DNA of 64,000 nucleotides from assembly GCA_035693615.1 (NCBI GenBank), contig DASSGH010000009.1, positions 1 through 64,000 of the forward strand, read 5' to 3'. The DNA comes from VAZQ01 sp035693615 (lineage in GTDB: Bacteria; Pseudomonadota; Alphaproteobacteria; Rhizobiales; Xanthobacteraceae). The translations under genes and the position numbers were made by a program. Shown here piece after piece: positions 45,452 through 54,165 of the stretch; within the stretch, counting starts at the first letter, position 1, and every line of letters begins with the position of its first letter. Below the pieces are notes generated by a model, which was given only the letters and a program-made list of their open reading frames with translations, searched no databases and had not been told where the DNA came from.

Positions 45452-45481
45452 TGCCGCGCAGTGTCTGGGGTGTTTGACTGG

Positions 45482-46741
45482 CTAGTCGCGGGCGACCGGC
45501 CCGGCCTGCGCGCGGGCGAGATTGCCCTCGACGCTCAAGCCGAACCACGGACGCAGATACGTGCCCAGCACGCTGCCGAGGAAGGCTGCGACGAGCCACA
45601 GCCAGCCGTGCACGCTGGCGGAGGCGATGCCGCTGAAATACGCGCCGATATTGCAGCCATAGGCGAGACGCGCGCCGTAACCGAGCATCAACCCGCCGAG
45701 CACGGCTGCGAGCAGCGAGCGCGGCGGCACTCTCCAGCCGGGTTTGAACTTTCCCGCAAGGGCGGATGCGAGCAACGCGCCGAGAATGATGCCGAAATCC
45801 ATGACCGATGTGATGTCGGCGAACACGCTCTCGCGCAACGCCTGCGCGCGCGCCGGCGGCTGCCAGTAGCCCCACGACGCCACGTCGACGCCGAGGCCGG
45901 CGAGAATTTTCGAGCCCCAGAGCGCAAACGCCGAGGTGATGCCCCACGGCCGGCCGGCAAGATAGAGCGTGGCGAAATTGCCGAGCGCAAGCAGGACGGC
46001 GCCGGCGATCAGCGGCCAGGGGCCGTGCAGGAAGCGCCGCCAACCGCGGCGCCGTGTCGTCACGCCTGACAGCAGCGCGCCGTGCGCCCGCCGTTCGACG
46101 GCGATCGTCACCAGCCAGATGACGGCAAAGCCGGCGAGGCTGACCAGCAAGGCGGCGACCCAACCCCAGGCCGAGATCAACGAGATCTGCCCCACGTTCG
46201 GCTGCGCCGACCACCACGGCAGATGCCAGGCGCCAAGCGCGGAGCCGGCGATGAAGAAGACGAGCGTCACCAGCATGCGCGAATTGCCGCCGCCGGCGGT
46301 ATAAAGCGTGCCCGACGCGCAGCCGCCACCGAGCTGCATTCCCAGTCCGAACAGGAACGCGCCGACAAGCACGGACGTGCCGACCGCGCCATATTCCCCG
46401 TGCACCGGCTGGCCGAACAGGCTCCCTTGCGCGAGCACGGGAAAGAACAGCAGCACCGCCACCGCGAGCATCACCATTTGCGCCCGCAAGCCGGCGCCGC
46501 GTCCGTTCGCGATGAAGACGCGCCAAGCCGAGGTGAAGCCGAACAGCGCGTGATAGAGCACGAGCCCGAGCGCGCCGCCGAGCAGGAACAACGCGCCTTG
46601 TCGCCAGGTGTAATAGTCGGCGAGCGCGAGCGCGCCGGCCGCCATCAGCGCCGATGCAAAGATCACTACCGCCGAGTTGATGCGCGGCGCTTCTGCGCGC
46701 TCCGTCGCGAGCAGGCGGGCGTCAACGGAAAGGTCGGTCAT
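45482..46741 (-). CDS. YeeE/YedE (TsuA)-type sulfur-compound transporter
   Basis: This polytopic membrane protein (419 residues, about ten hydrophobic segments) belongs to the YeeE/YedE family, whose characterised member imports thiosulfate using conserved Cys residues. Two are here: Cys141 ('QLGGGCASGTLYTAGG') and Cys363 ('AYGCNIGAYFSGIAS'), which form the family's paired repeat. The first-helix Cys of TsuA is not visible ('HALFGFTSAWRVF'). No TusA/YeeD gene is adjacent. It could move thiosulfate or another sulfur species. It diverges from a collagen-like lipoprotein gene. Confidence 0.9.
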   Translation of the reverse strand: MTDLSVDARLLATERAEAPRINSAVVIFASALMAAGALALADYYTWRQGALFLLGGALGLVLYHALFGFTSAWRVFIANGRGAGLRAQMVMLAVAVLLFFPVLAQGSLFGQPVHGEYGAVGTSVLVGAFLFGLGMQLGGGCASGTLYTAGGGNSRMLVTLVFFIAGSALGAWHLPWWSAQPNVGQISLISAWGWVAALLVSLAGFAVIWLVTIAVERRAHGALLSGVTTRRRGWRRFLHGPWPLIAGAVLLALGNFATLYLAGRPWGITSAFALWGSKILAGLGVDVASWGYWQPPARAQALRESVFADITSVMDFGIILGALLASALAGKFKPGWRVPPRSLLAAVLGGLMLGYGARLAYGCNIGAYFSGIASASVHGWLWLVAAFLGSVLGTYLRPWFGLSVEGNLARAQAGPVARD

Positions 46742-46925
46742 GGGTCAATCTCGTCATCCCGGGCGCGACCCAAGCCCGATAGGCGCGGTCGCATGCGCAG
46801 TCGATATCAGTTAGGGGCAAATCGGGATTTTTCCAAGCAAACGCTGTTTCAATCTTCCCGCTGCGCGGGGTGAGGCATACTCTGTCCGACCCTTCCCGAC
46901 AGGAGAATTTTCTCTGGGCAACCAA

Positions 46926-47351
46926 GTGACACGTTCCGCCCGCGGTCTGAACTCAGCGCTTTGGGCGCGGTGTGCGCGCGGCTGGGGTCAGCCTCGCAGC
47001 AGCGCCAGGCCGATCTTGCGGACCTTGATCGCTATCGCATTAGCTGCAGCAGTGCTGGGCTGCGGTCGAGATCAGGGGTCGAAAGGCGATCCGGGCCCGC
47101 CCGGACCTCCAGGCCCCAAAGGCGATCCAGGCCCACCCGGCCCCAACGTCGGCATCAGGATTATTCGATCGCCTTGCGACGCGACGAATTGCACCGTGCA
47201 ATGCAATCCCGAGGAGATGCTCTTGACGGCGTATTGCGGCCCAAGACGCAATGCGGCGATCATCCCGACCGAACGTTCCGCAACCTGTCGCAGCCCGGTG
47301 CCGGCCAATAGCCCGCTCGTTGCGGCATGCGTGAACATGCCGCCGCAATAG
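46926..47351 (+). CDS. Collagen-like lipoprotein
   Basis: This 141-residue protein has a hydrophobic leader ending in a lipobox ('ALAAAVLGC', Cys46), so it should be a lipoprotein. Right after it come eight Gly-X-Y triplets: 'GSKGDPGPPGPPGPKGDPGP' and on to 'GPN', a short collagen-like stalk. The C-terminal domain holds six Cys ('CDATNCTVQC' and later) and may be a disulfide-bonded cap. The start is uncertain: GTG 46926 gives a long n-region, and the nearest AGGAG is about 20 bp upstream of it. Function is unknown; a trimeric surface stalk is inferred. Confidence 0.7.
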   Translation: MTRSARGLNSALWARCARGWGQPRSSARPILRTLIAIALAAAVLGCGRDQGSKGDPGPPGPPGPKGDPGPPGPNVGIRIIRSPCDATNCTVQCNPEEMLLTAYCGPRRNAAIIPTERSATCRSPVPANSPLVAACVNMPPQ

Positions 47352-47398
47352 AATTCCGCATCAGTGTCGGGGTTGGCTTTATGAGTCCGCGTCCAGCC

Positions 47399-49156
47399 TC
47401 AACCATGTTGGGCCGACGCGAGCAGTGACTGCGGGGACGTTTCCGCACTAACAGTGAAGGCATTCAAGCCATCGGCTGGACCGCCGCCAAAACCCGCCAT
47501 CGCTTGCACGAGCTGCGAGGTTGAAGCGTCAGAGCTGCCCATGGATGCGGTGGGCGAAATGGCGGCGAAGCCGCCCAGCTGCCAATCCGATCCGGCCGCA
47601 CCCAGGCTCGCGGATCCGGTCAGCTGATTGTTGGCGATGTTGTAAACCTGGAATGCGCCGCTGTTGACGTTGCGCAGCACGAGGTCGGACGCACCGGCTG
47701 CGTGAATCGGTGCGACGCCCGCGAACTGCCAATCCAATCCCACCGTGCCGATGAAAGCCGCGCCGGTGAGTTGGTTGTTGTTGATGTTGTAAACTTCGAG
47801 CCCGCCGGTATTGACGTTGCGCAAGAGGAGATCGGTTTCGCCGGGGACGCCGCTGAAATTGCCAACGCCCGAGAACTGCCAATCAAGCCCGATGGTGCCG
47901 ATGAAGGCAGCGCCGGTAATCTGATTGCTGTTGATGTCATAGACCTCCAATCCGCCGGTATTGGAGTTGCGCAGGAGCATGTCGCTGGTGCCACGGCCGC
48001 TGAAGTTGCCGACGCCGGAGAACTGCCACTCCAGGCCGACCGTGCCCATGAAGGCCGAACCAATGATCTGATTGTTGTGTATGTTGTAGACCTGGAGCCC
48101 GCCGGTGCCGCTGTTGCGCAGCATCATGTCGGTTTCGCCGAAGCTACCGAAATTGCCGAAGCCCATGACCTGCCAGTTCAAGCCGACGTTGCCGAGGAAC
48201 GCGGAGCCCGTGATGTCGTTGGTGATGTCATAAACCTGGAAGCCGCCGGTATTGGAGTTGCGCAGCAGCATGTCGCTCGTATCGGTGCCATTGAAGCCGC
48301 CGAGCGTGACGAAACCCCAATCGGTTCCGACCCGGCCCAAGGGATAGGCCGCCAAGATCGTGCTATTGCCGATGTTGTAGATCCCGTACTGACCCGCCAC
48401 GCCGGGTGAGTTGTTCGATCCCCGCAGGATCATGTCGGCGGTGGTGCCGGGCGGCGGCGGCGGGTTCGGCCCGAGGGTAGCGAGGAAGCCGTGCCCACCG
48501 GTGTTGTTGAAATATTGGCCGACAATCTGGCCTGAATTATTGATGCCGTATGCAAAGGTGCCGCTAATAGCCAACGGATTGTCGAGCGTGGTGTAGGTGC
48601 CGCCGCTGTAGAGAAAGCCGTGGGTGCCGCTCGCGTTGGCGTACCACCCGACGACTTGGCCCGCGGCGTTGATCCCCTGTGCGTGCGTTAAGCTATTGGT
48701 TAAGGGACCGTTGAGGGTTGTGTAAATACCGCCGCTGTAGAGGAAGCCGTGATAGCCGCTGTTATCTCGGAAGCTCCCCACGACCTGGCCCGAGGCGTTA
48801 ATGCCTGCGGGCTCAGTGGAGATGGTGGCAAGAGGATCGTCGATGGTGGTGTAGGTGCCACCACTGTAGAGGAACCCCTCGTTGTTGCCGTTGCCGTTGC
48901 GGCCCTGATAATACCCGACAATCTGACCCAAGGCGTTGATGCCGGATGGAAAGGTGCCGCTACCATTGAATGCGGTAGACGACGGATCACTGAGAGTGGT
49001 GTAAGAGCCGCCGCTGTAGAGGAAGCCGTAGTAAGTGCTGAAGATTATCGGAGCGTCGTAGATCCCGACGACCTGGCCAGCGTCGTTGATCCCTAACGGC
49101 TGAGTTGTGGAAACGGCCGCGGGATTGTTCAGCGTGGTGTAGGTGTAGATGGACAT
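47399..49156 (-). CDS. HAF-repeat plus FG-GAP-like repeat protein
   Basis: This 585-residue protein starts at ATG 49156 without a signal peptide. Residues about 1-225 hold five HAF-type repeats ('GIN..GQ.VG.Y...GFLYSGG.YTTL'). After a poly-Pro linker come six repeats of about 48 residues ('DMLLRNSNTGGLQVYDI' then 'GLEWQFSGVGNFSG'), suggesting a beta-propeller-like fold. The tail, from 'STSQLVQAMAGFGGG', nearly matches the tail of the upstream GH18 protein and may be a type I secretion signal. The 167-bp gap to the GH18 gene shows nothing distinct. Confidence 0.85.
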   Translation of the reverse strand: MSIYTYTTLNNPAAVSTTQPLGINDAGQVVGIYDAPIIFSTYYGFLYSGGSYTTLSDPSSTAFNGSGTFPSGINALGQIVGYYQGRNGNGNNEGFLYSGGTYTTIDDPLATISTEPAGINASGQVVGSFRDNSGYHGFLYSGGIYTTLNGPLTNSLTHAQGINAAGQVVGWYANASGTHGFLYSGGTYTTLDNPLAISGTFAYGINNSGQIVGQYFNNTGGHGFLATLGPNPPPPPGTTADMILRGSNNSPGVAGQYGIYNIGNSTILAAYPLGRVGTDWGFVTLGGFNGTDTSDMLLRNSNTGGFQVYDITNDITGSAFLGNVGLNWQVMGFGNFGSFGETDMMLRNSGTGGLQVYNIHNNQIIGSAFMGTVGLEWQFSGVGNFSGRGTSDMLLRNSNTGGLEVYDINSNQITGAAFIGTIGLDWQFSGVGNFSGVPGETDLLLRNVNTGGLEVYNINNNQLTGAAFIGTVGLDWQFAGVAPIHAAGASDLVLRNVNSGAFQVYNIANNQLTGSASLGAAGSDWQLGGFAAISPTASMGSSDASTSQLVQAMAGFGGGPADGLNAFTVSAETSPQSLLASAQHG

Positions 49157-49323
49157 TGGAAGTTATCGGCTTACTTTGAATTAGACTGCAACATGCTAGC
49201 GGGTCGCGCGGCGACACACCACAGAAGCTCTTAATCCCGGCCCTTTCGCCTTCGCGGATATTCCGCAGCGGCATGGTGAGGCACCCATCCCGCAAGTGGC
49301 TCTTCCGTCAACGTCCGCAAGCC

Positions 49324-51426
49324 TCATACGTGCTGCGGCGTCGTCAGCAACGGCTGTTGTTGCGTGTCCGCACTAGGAAGGACGGTGTTCGAACCATCGG
49401 CTGCGCCGCCGCCACCGCCAAAACTAGCCATTGCCTGCACAAGCTGAGACGTTGAACCGTCCGAGCTGCCCATGGACGGCGTCGACGCATCGGCCGCAAA
49501 GCCGCCGAGCTGCCACTCCAGCCCCACCTGCCCCAGGCCGACGGCGCCTGTGATTTGATTGTTAGCGATGTTGTAGACCTCGAATTGCCCGGTATTGACG
49601 TTGCGCAATACCAGGTCGGACGTGCCGGCACCGCGGATTGGCGCAACTCCGGCGAACTGCCACTCCAAGCCGACCGTGCCCAAGGCGGTCGCGCCGGTGA
49701 CCTGATTGTTGGCGATATCGTAGACCAGCAATCCGCCGGTGTTGGTGTTGCGCATGATCATGTCGGTCTCGCCCGGCCGGCTGCTGAAATTGCCGAAGCC
49801 GGAGATCTGCCAATCGAGTCCGACCGCCCCCATGAAGGCGGAATTGGTGATCTGGTTGTTGCTGATATCGTAGACCTGCAATCCTCCCGTGTTGATGTTG
49901 CGCAGGATCATGTCATATGCGCCAGGATTGCCGCTGAATTGTCCGAAGCCCCCGATGTGCCATTCGAGGGCCACGTTTCCCAATGGGAATTTGCCTGTGA
50001 TTTGGTCATTGGCGATGTCATAGACGAGGAACCCGGGCCCCTCTCGCAGCATCATGTCGTTCTCGCCGCGGCTACTGAAATTTCCGAAACCCTGAGCCTC
50101 TCCACCTAACAATCCTAACTGTCCGAGCAGGGCGGCATTTGTGACATTGTTGTTGCTGATGTTGTAGATTTCGAATGATCCCGCGGGGCTGGTAGTAGAT
50201 TGCCTGCGTAAAAACATGTCGATCGTATTGCCGGCCTGAAAGCCACCGAGGCCGGCAAACTGCCAATCGGTCCCTACCTGCCCCAACGAATAAGCCGCTA
50301 AGATCGCGTTGTTGCCGATGTCATAGATCTCATAGGTGCCGTCGCCGCGGCGGAGCACCATGTCGGCGGTCGTGCCTACGGGCGCAGGCGGATTCAGCGA
50401 TTGCTGCGCGGCGCCGCGGTCGAATTGACGAAAGATCGCGGAGAAGTCGTAGGGCTGCTGGGCAATCCCGCTGCTGTCGGGGGAGGCAAAGTGGGCGCCG
50501 GCGCTGTTGCCGTTGTCGCGCGCCACCGACCACATGGCGAGCCGCACGATGTTACTGTCGGTCTGCGCGTAATTGAGGAGCGCTTGCGCGTCGGCGAGCG
50601 AGAAGACCTCGGAGCTGATGTCGTTGACGCCAATCATCGGCGTGACGCCGAGCTTGGCCGACAACCCGCCCGCGGCGATCTGCCCTTCAGTGGCGACCGC
50701 CGCGTCGATGGCATCGATCCCCATCTGGCCGCCGTTGTCGACGGCGGAGCCGTAGTCCATCGCCATGATGTTGACCACATCGATCGCGAGCCCGTCGTGC
50801 TTGGCGCTCGCGAGCACGTTGAGGCCGTCGGCGGTCAAGCCGGTGGGCAACACCGGCAGCGTGTAGGAGATGACGAGGCCGGGATTGGCGGCCTTTAGGC
50901 CCACCAGCGCCTGATCGCGCAGCGTGATCGAATGCTGATCCTGCACGGCCATTCCCTCAATGTCGAAATCGAGCGAATGGACGTGGTAGCGGTCGATCAC
51001 CGACTGATATTCTGCCTGCAGGGTCGCCGTGCTGGTCGCGGTGAGCGCAGCCTCCTGTCCGGCGGCGCCGCCGAACGAGATCGTCACGTCCGCGCCCGCC
51101 GCCTGCATCGCTTGCACTTGCGACAGGATCGTCGTGCCGTTGGCGAGCGTGTCGTCGCTGATTGTGCCGACGCCTTGCCAGCCGATGCCGCTGCCGGAGC
51201 TCAGCACGAACGCGAGGGTGAAATTGTGGATGCCGGAGGCCGCGGCGATGGCGGAGAGATTCGCATCCGCCGGCATCGCCATGTCGATGTAGGGACTGAA
51301 CTCGCGCGCGGAGGTCGCACCGCTGCCGGATGCGCCGGGCGACGCCACGCGCGTATCTACCGAGATCGGGTTGGATTCGCCGGAAGAACCGGCCGCGTCG
51401 AGGGGCGCGGGCGCGAACGTCGTCAC
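49324..51426 (-). CDS. GH18 chitinase-like protein with FG-GAP-like repeats
   Basis: This 700-residue protein starts at GTG 51426 (GGAGG upstream). Residues about 40-340 form a GH18 domain: 'EFSPYIDMAMP', 'VTISFGGAAGQ', catalytic 'SLDFDIEG' with Glu157 (the first Asp of DxxDxDxE is His150) and 'VNIMAMDYG'. Six FG-GAP-like repeats follow ('DMILRNINTGGLQVYDI' style), homologous to those of the next gene, and the same terminal block 'STSQLVQAMASFGGG'. With no N-terminal leader, secretion by the C-terminus is inferred. The likely substrate is chitin or a related GlcNAc polymer, if active. Confidence 0.87.
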   Translation of the reverse strand: MTTFAPAPLDAAGSSGESNPISVDTRVASPGASGSGATSAREFSPYIDMAMPADANLSAIAAASGIHNFTLAFVLSSGSGIGWQGVGTISDDTLANGTTILSQVQAMQAAGADVTISFGGAAGQEAALTATSTATLQAEYQSVIDRYHVHSLDFDIEGMAVQDQHSITLRDQALVGLKAANPGLVISYTLPVLPTGLTADGLNVLASAKHDGLAIDVVNIMAMDYGSAVDNGGQMGIDAIDAAVATEGQIAAGGLSAKLGVTPMIGVNDISSEVFSLADAQALLNYAQTDSNIVRLAMWSVARDNGNSAGAHFASPDSSGIAQQPYDFSAIFRQFDRGAAQQSLNPPAPVGTTADMVLRRGDGTYEIYDIGNNAILAAYSLGQVGTDWQFAGLGGFQAGNTIDMFLRRQSTTSPAGSFEIYNISNNNVTNAALLGQLGLLGGEAQGFGNFSSRGENDMMLREGPGFLVYDIANDQITGKFPLGNVALEWHIGGFGQFSGNPGAYDMILRNINTGGLQVYDISNNQITNSAFMGAVGLDWQISGFGNFSSRPGETDMIMRNTNTGGLLVYDIANNQVTGATALGTVGLEWQFAGVAPIRGAGTSDLVLRNVNTGQFEVYNIANNQITGAVGLGQVGLEWQLGGFAADASTPSMGSSDGSTSQLVQAMASFGGGGGAADGSNTVLPSADTQQQPLLTTPQHV

Positions 51427-51569
51427 GGGACGCCTCCGTGCTTGACTTGAGCCGCCCCGCTGAAGTCTCGGAGAGGGTGATTGATCTATCCCCTGCGGTC
51501 AATGGGCGATGAAAGCGGCGAGAGCAGGGCCCGCGACGAGGCGAACCAGCGTCGCAAAATTTGCGGCGG

Positions 51570-52706
51570 TCACGTCGGGCTGCCTGCGGCCGGCAAGTAC
51601 CGCTCGTTGTCGGCGCCGAGCGCCGGCGAAGCGATCGCTGTCGCGCCGCTTGCGCGAAAGGCACCATCGAGCGGCAGTGGCAGCGCCGGCATGATGGCAC
51701 CCTCGGGATTTGCGAGCACGTAGTCGAATACCCCGCGCGCGGCGTAGTGCGGATCGCTGAATGCATCGCCGAGGCTCGCAACGATCGAGCAGCAACAATC
51801 CTTGCCGGCGAAACGCGAACGCCAAGTCTCCGCCGTCTCGCCGGCGATGATGGCGGCGACGCGCGCCTTCGTCGCCGCGGAATTTTTCCCATCGTCGCGA
51901 AGCTCGGTTTCGAGGCCGATGAGCTCGCAGAACGTCTCCCAGAATTTCTGTTCGAGCGGCGCGGCCGCCAGCATCCTGCCGTCCTTGGTTGGATAGAGCG
52001 CATAACGCGGCGATCCACCGGTCAGGTATCCCATTCCATTTTTCGGCCAATCCCCGGCCACCAGGCCGCAGCCGATCGCCCAGAACATGAGCGGGAACAG
52101 ATTGTCCGCCATCGCCACGTCGAGATGGCGCCCGCGTCCCGTCCGCCGACGCTCCTCGAGCGCCAAGAGAATGTTCAGCGCCGCCGGATATGCGCCGCCC
52201 GCGATGTCCGCCATCAGCGCCGGCGGCAGCACCGGCCGCGACGGATCGCCCATCGACAACGCCAGCAGACCGGCATCGCCGATGTAATTGAGATCGTGGG
52301 CGGCCACGTCGCGCTTGCGGCCGGTTTGTCCGTATCCCGAGATCGAGCAGTAGACGACCATGGGATTGAGCTTGGCCACCGAGCCGTAGTCGAGGCCGAG
52401 CCGCTCCATCACCCCCGGACGGAATTGCTCGACGATGACGTCGGCACGTTGCAGCAAAGGGGCGAGCCGGCTGCGTTCGGCGGCGTCTTTCAGGTCGAGG
52501 GCGATGCTGCGCTTGCCGCGATTGAGAAGCGCGAAACTCGCGCTGTCGCGCCCCCATTTGGGGGCATGGCCGCGCATCTCCTCGCCGCGTCCCGGCGGTT
52601 CGACCTTCACCACCTCCGCGCCGGCTTCCGCCAGCAGCAGCGTCGCCAAGGGCCCCGGCAGCAAGGTCGAGAAATCGAGAACGAACACACCTTCGAGCGG
52701 CCGCAT
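51570..52706 (-). CDS. CaiB/BaiF-type CoA transferase or alpha-methylacyl-CoA racemase
   Basis: This family III CoA-transferase superfamily protein (378 residues) starts at ATG 52706. Motifs: 'VFVLDFSTLLPGPLATLLLAEAGAEVVKVEPPGRGEEMR' at the N-terminus, 'FALLNRGKRSIALDLK', 'IVEQFRPGVMERLGL' and 'GYGQTGR'. The catalytic Asp138 lies in 'AAHDLNYIG', closer to the HDxNY form of alpha-methylacyl-CoA racemases than to formyl-CoA transferase. The choice between racemase and transferase remains open. It is monocistronic as far as visible. Confidence 0.9.
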   Translation of the reverse strand: MRPLEGVFVLDFSTLLPGPLATLLLAEAGAEVVKVEPPGRGEEMRGHAPKWGRDSASFALLNRGKRSIALDLKDAAERSRLAPLLQRADVIVEQFRPGVMERLGLDYGSVAKLNPMVVYCSISGYGQTGRKRDVAAHDLNYIGDAGLLALSMGDPSRPVLPPALMADIAGGAYPAALNILLALEERRRTGRGRHLDVAMADNLFPLMFWAIGCGLVAGDWPKNGMGYLTGGSPRYALYPTKDGRMLAAAPLEQKFWETFCELIGLETELRDDGKNSAATKARVAAIIAGETAETWRSRFAGKDCCCSIVASLGDAFSDPHYAARGVFDYVLANPEGAIMPALPLPLDGAFRASGATAIASPALGADNERYLPAAGSPT

Positions 52707-53166
52707 TGCGCTTTTCCCGTTTGGACGAGGCAGATCCCTACCGTCCTCAATAGCGTGTCGCCCGGATGGAGCGAAGCGACATCCGCGTTCGGGCGCGGCT
52801 CAGGTGCGCTTTGTGCGGCGCAACGCGAGGCGTTCATTTCCGATTAAGCAAGCGCTGATTACGATCGCATCCAGATGCGCATTTCCGGCCGCCACGCCAA
52901 CGCGTGGTCCTTAGCGGGATAGCCAAAGGCCGGACTCATTCCTTGATGACCCGCAATCTGGCGCTGTCCGGATGGAGCAAACGATCTCCGGGCTGCAGGG
53001 CGCATGACTGCGCTTACGCGTCGTTCGGGCTACTCGCGTGCGACCATCCAGGGCCGCGCGGCCGTGGCGCAAATGCGCTAGTATCGATGCAAGCGGGGAT
53101 GACACGCCGCACGGGGTTAGAAGTCCGCTGCGCTCAGCACGGTGCCAAATCCGGGAGGGATGCCGC
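52707..53166. other. 460-bp intergenic region with two degenerate 'CCGGATGGAGC' repeats
   Basis: This gap separates divergent CoA-transferase and Bug genes. Around 52761-52800 'CCCGGATGGAGCGAAGCGAC' is followed by 'ATCCGCGTTCGGGCG', making an imperfect dyad. A second related dyad ('CCGGATGGAGC', then 'CTCCGGG') lies at 52968-52991. I recognise this as a repeat type scattered in rhizobial intergenic DNA. No open reading frame here looks real. The GGGAGGG ribosome site of the Bug gene closes the region. Confidence 0.5.
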
Positions 53167-54126
53167 ATGAAGACTTTGCTCCGCAGCTTGGTCGCCGGCG
53201 CGGTCTTGCTCAGCCTTGCCGCCCACGCCGACACCTATCCGAGCAAGCCGATCACCTTCATCGTTCCGTTCGGGCCTGGCAGCGGCACCGATACGATTAC
53301 CCGGGTCGTCGCCCAGCACCTCGGCGCCGCGCTCAAGCAAAGCGTCGTCGTGGAAGACCGGCCGGGCGCGAACGGGGCGCTTGCGGCGCTTTACGTCGCG
53401 CGCGTGGCGCCGGATGGCTACACCTTGTTCATGAGCACCAACAGTCCGCATTCGGCCGCCCCCTTTTTGATGAAGAACGTCGGTTACGATCCGCTGAAAG
53501 ATTTCGCCGCGGTCACGCGCATGGGAAGCTTCACGCAGGTGCTTTGCCTCCACCCCGACATTCCGGCGACGTCGGTCAAGGAGCTGATCGCTTACGCCCG
53601 AGCCAACCCCGGCAAGCTGTCGTTTGCCAGCGGCAACACCTCCGGCGTGGTGGCCGGCGAGACGCTCAAGCATTGGGCTGGACTCGACATGCTGCATGTC
53701 CCCTATAAGAGCGTGCCGCCCGCCCTCACCGACGTGCTGGCCGGCCGCGTGTCGATGATGTTCGCCGATCTCACCACTGTTTTGCCGCATGTCAGGGCGG
53801 GCACGCTGCGCGGGCTCGCGGTCACGCGGATCAAGCGCTCCGCTCTCATCCCGGAGCTGCCCACGCTCGACGAGGCGGGAGTCAAAGGCTTCGACATGGA
53901 TTCCTGGGCCGCGATTTTCGCCCCGGCAGGGACGCCTTCCGACATCATCGCGCTGCTCAACGCCGAGCTGCGCAAGATCATCGACAGCCCCGAGGTGAAG
54001 ACCAATCTTGGCAATGCCGGTTTCGAGGCGTTTTCGAGCTCGCCCAAGGAGCTCGAGGACTTCGCCGCTGACCAGCTCGGCAAGTGGGGCAAGATGATTA
54101 AGGATGCCGGCATCCAGCCGGAGTAG
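53167..54126 (+). CDS. Bug-family binding protein
   Basis: This 319-residue Bug/TctC receptor starts at ATG 53167 after GGGAGGG, with a Sec-type signal peptide ('LLRSLVAGAVLLSLAAHA'). Motifs: 'ITFIVPFGPGSGTDTITRVVAQHLG', 'VVVEDRPGANGALAALYVARVAPDGYTLF', 'HVPYKSVPPALTDVLAGRVSMMF' and 'AAIFAPAGTPSDIIALL'. It is followed after 39 bp by an enoyl-CoA hydratase-like gene, suggesting that uptake and CoA-linked degradation are co-regulated. Confidence 0.93.
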   Translation: MKTLLRSLVAGAVLLSLAAHADTYPSKPITFIVPFGPGSGTDTITRVVAQHLGAALKQSVVVEDRPGANGALAALYVARVAPDGYTLFMSTNSPHSAAPFLMKNVGYDPLKDFAAVTRMGSFTQVLCLHPDIPATSVKELIAYARANPGKLSFASGNTSGVVAGETLKHWAGLDMLHVPYKSVPPALTDVLAGRVSMMFADLTTVLPHVRAGTLRGLAVTRIKRSALIPELPTLDEAGVKGFDMDSWAAIFAPAGTPSDIIALLNAELRKIIDSPEVKTNLGNAGFEAFSSSPKELEDFAADQLGKWGKMIKDAGIQPE

Positions 54127-54165
54127 GTACCATTCGTCGCCAGCTTTAGCGCGCAGGAGGCCACA

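Noticed and set aside
47600..48400. Regularly spaced repeated DNA that might look like a CRISPR or tandem repeat
   Set aside because: The period is about 145 bp and matches the 48-residue protein repeats of the encoded propeller-like module; copies are diverged at the DNA level and in frame. No short palindromic direct repeats with spacers exist.
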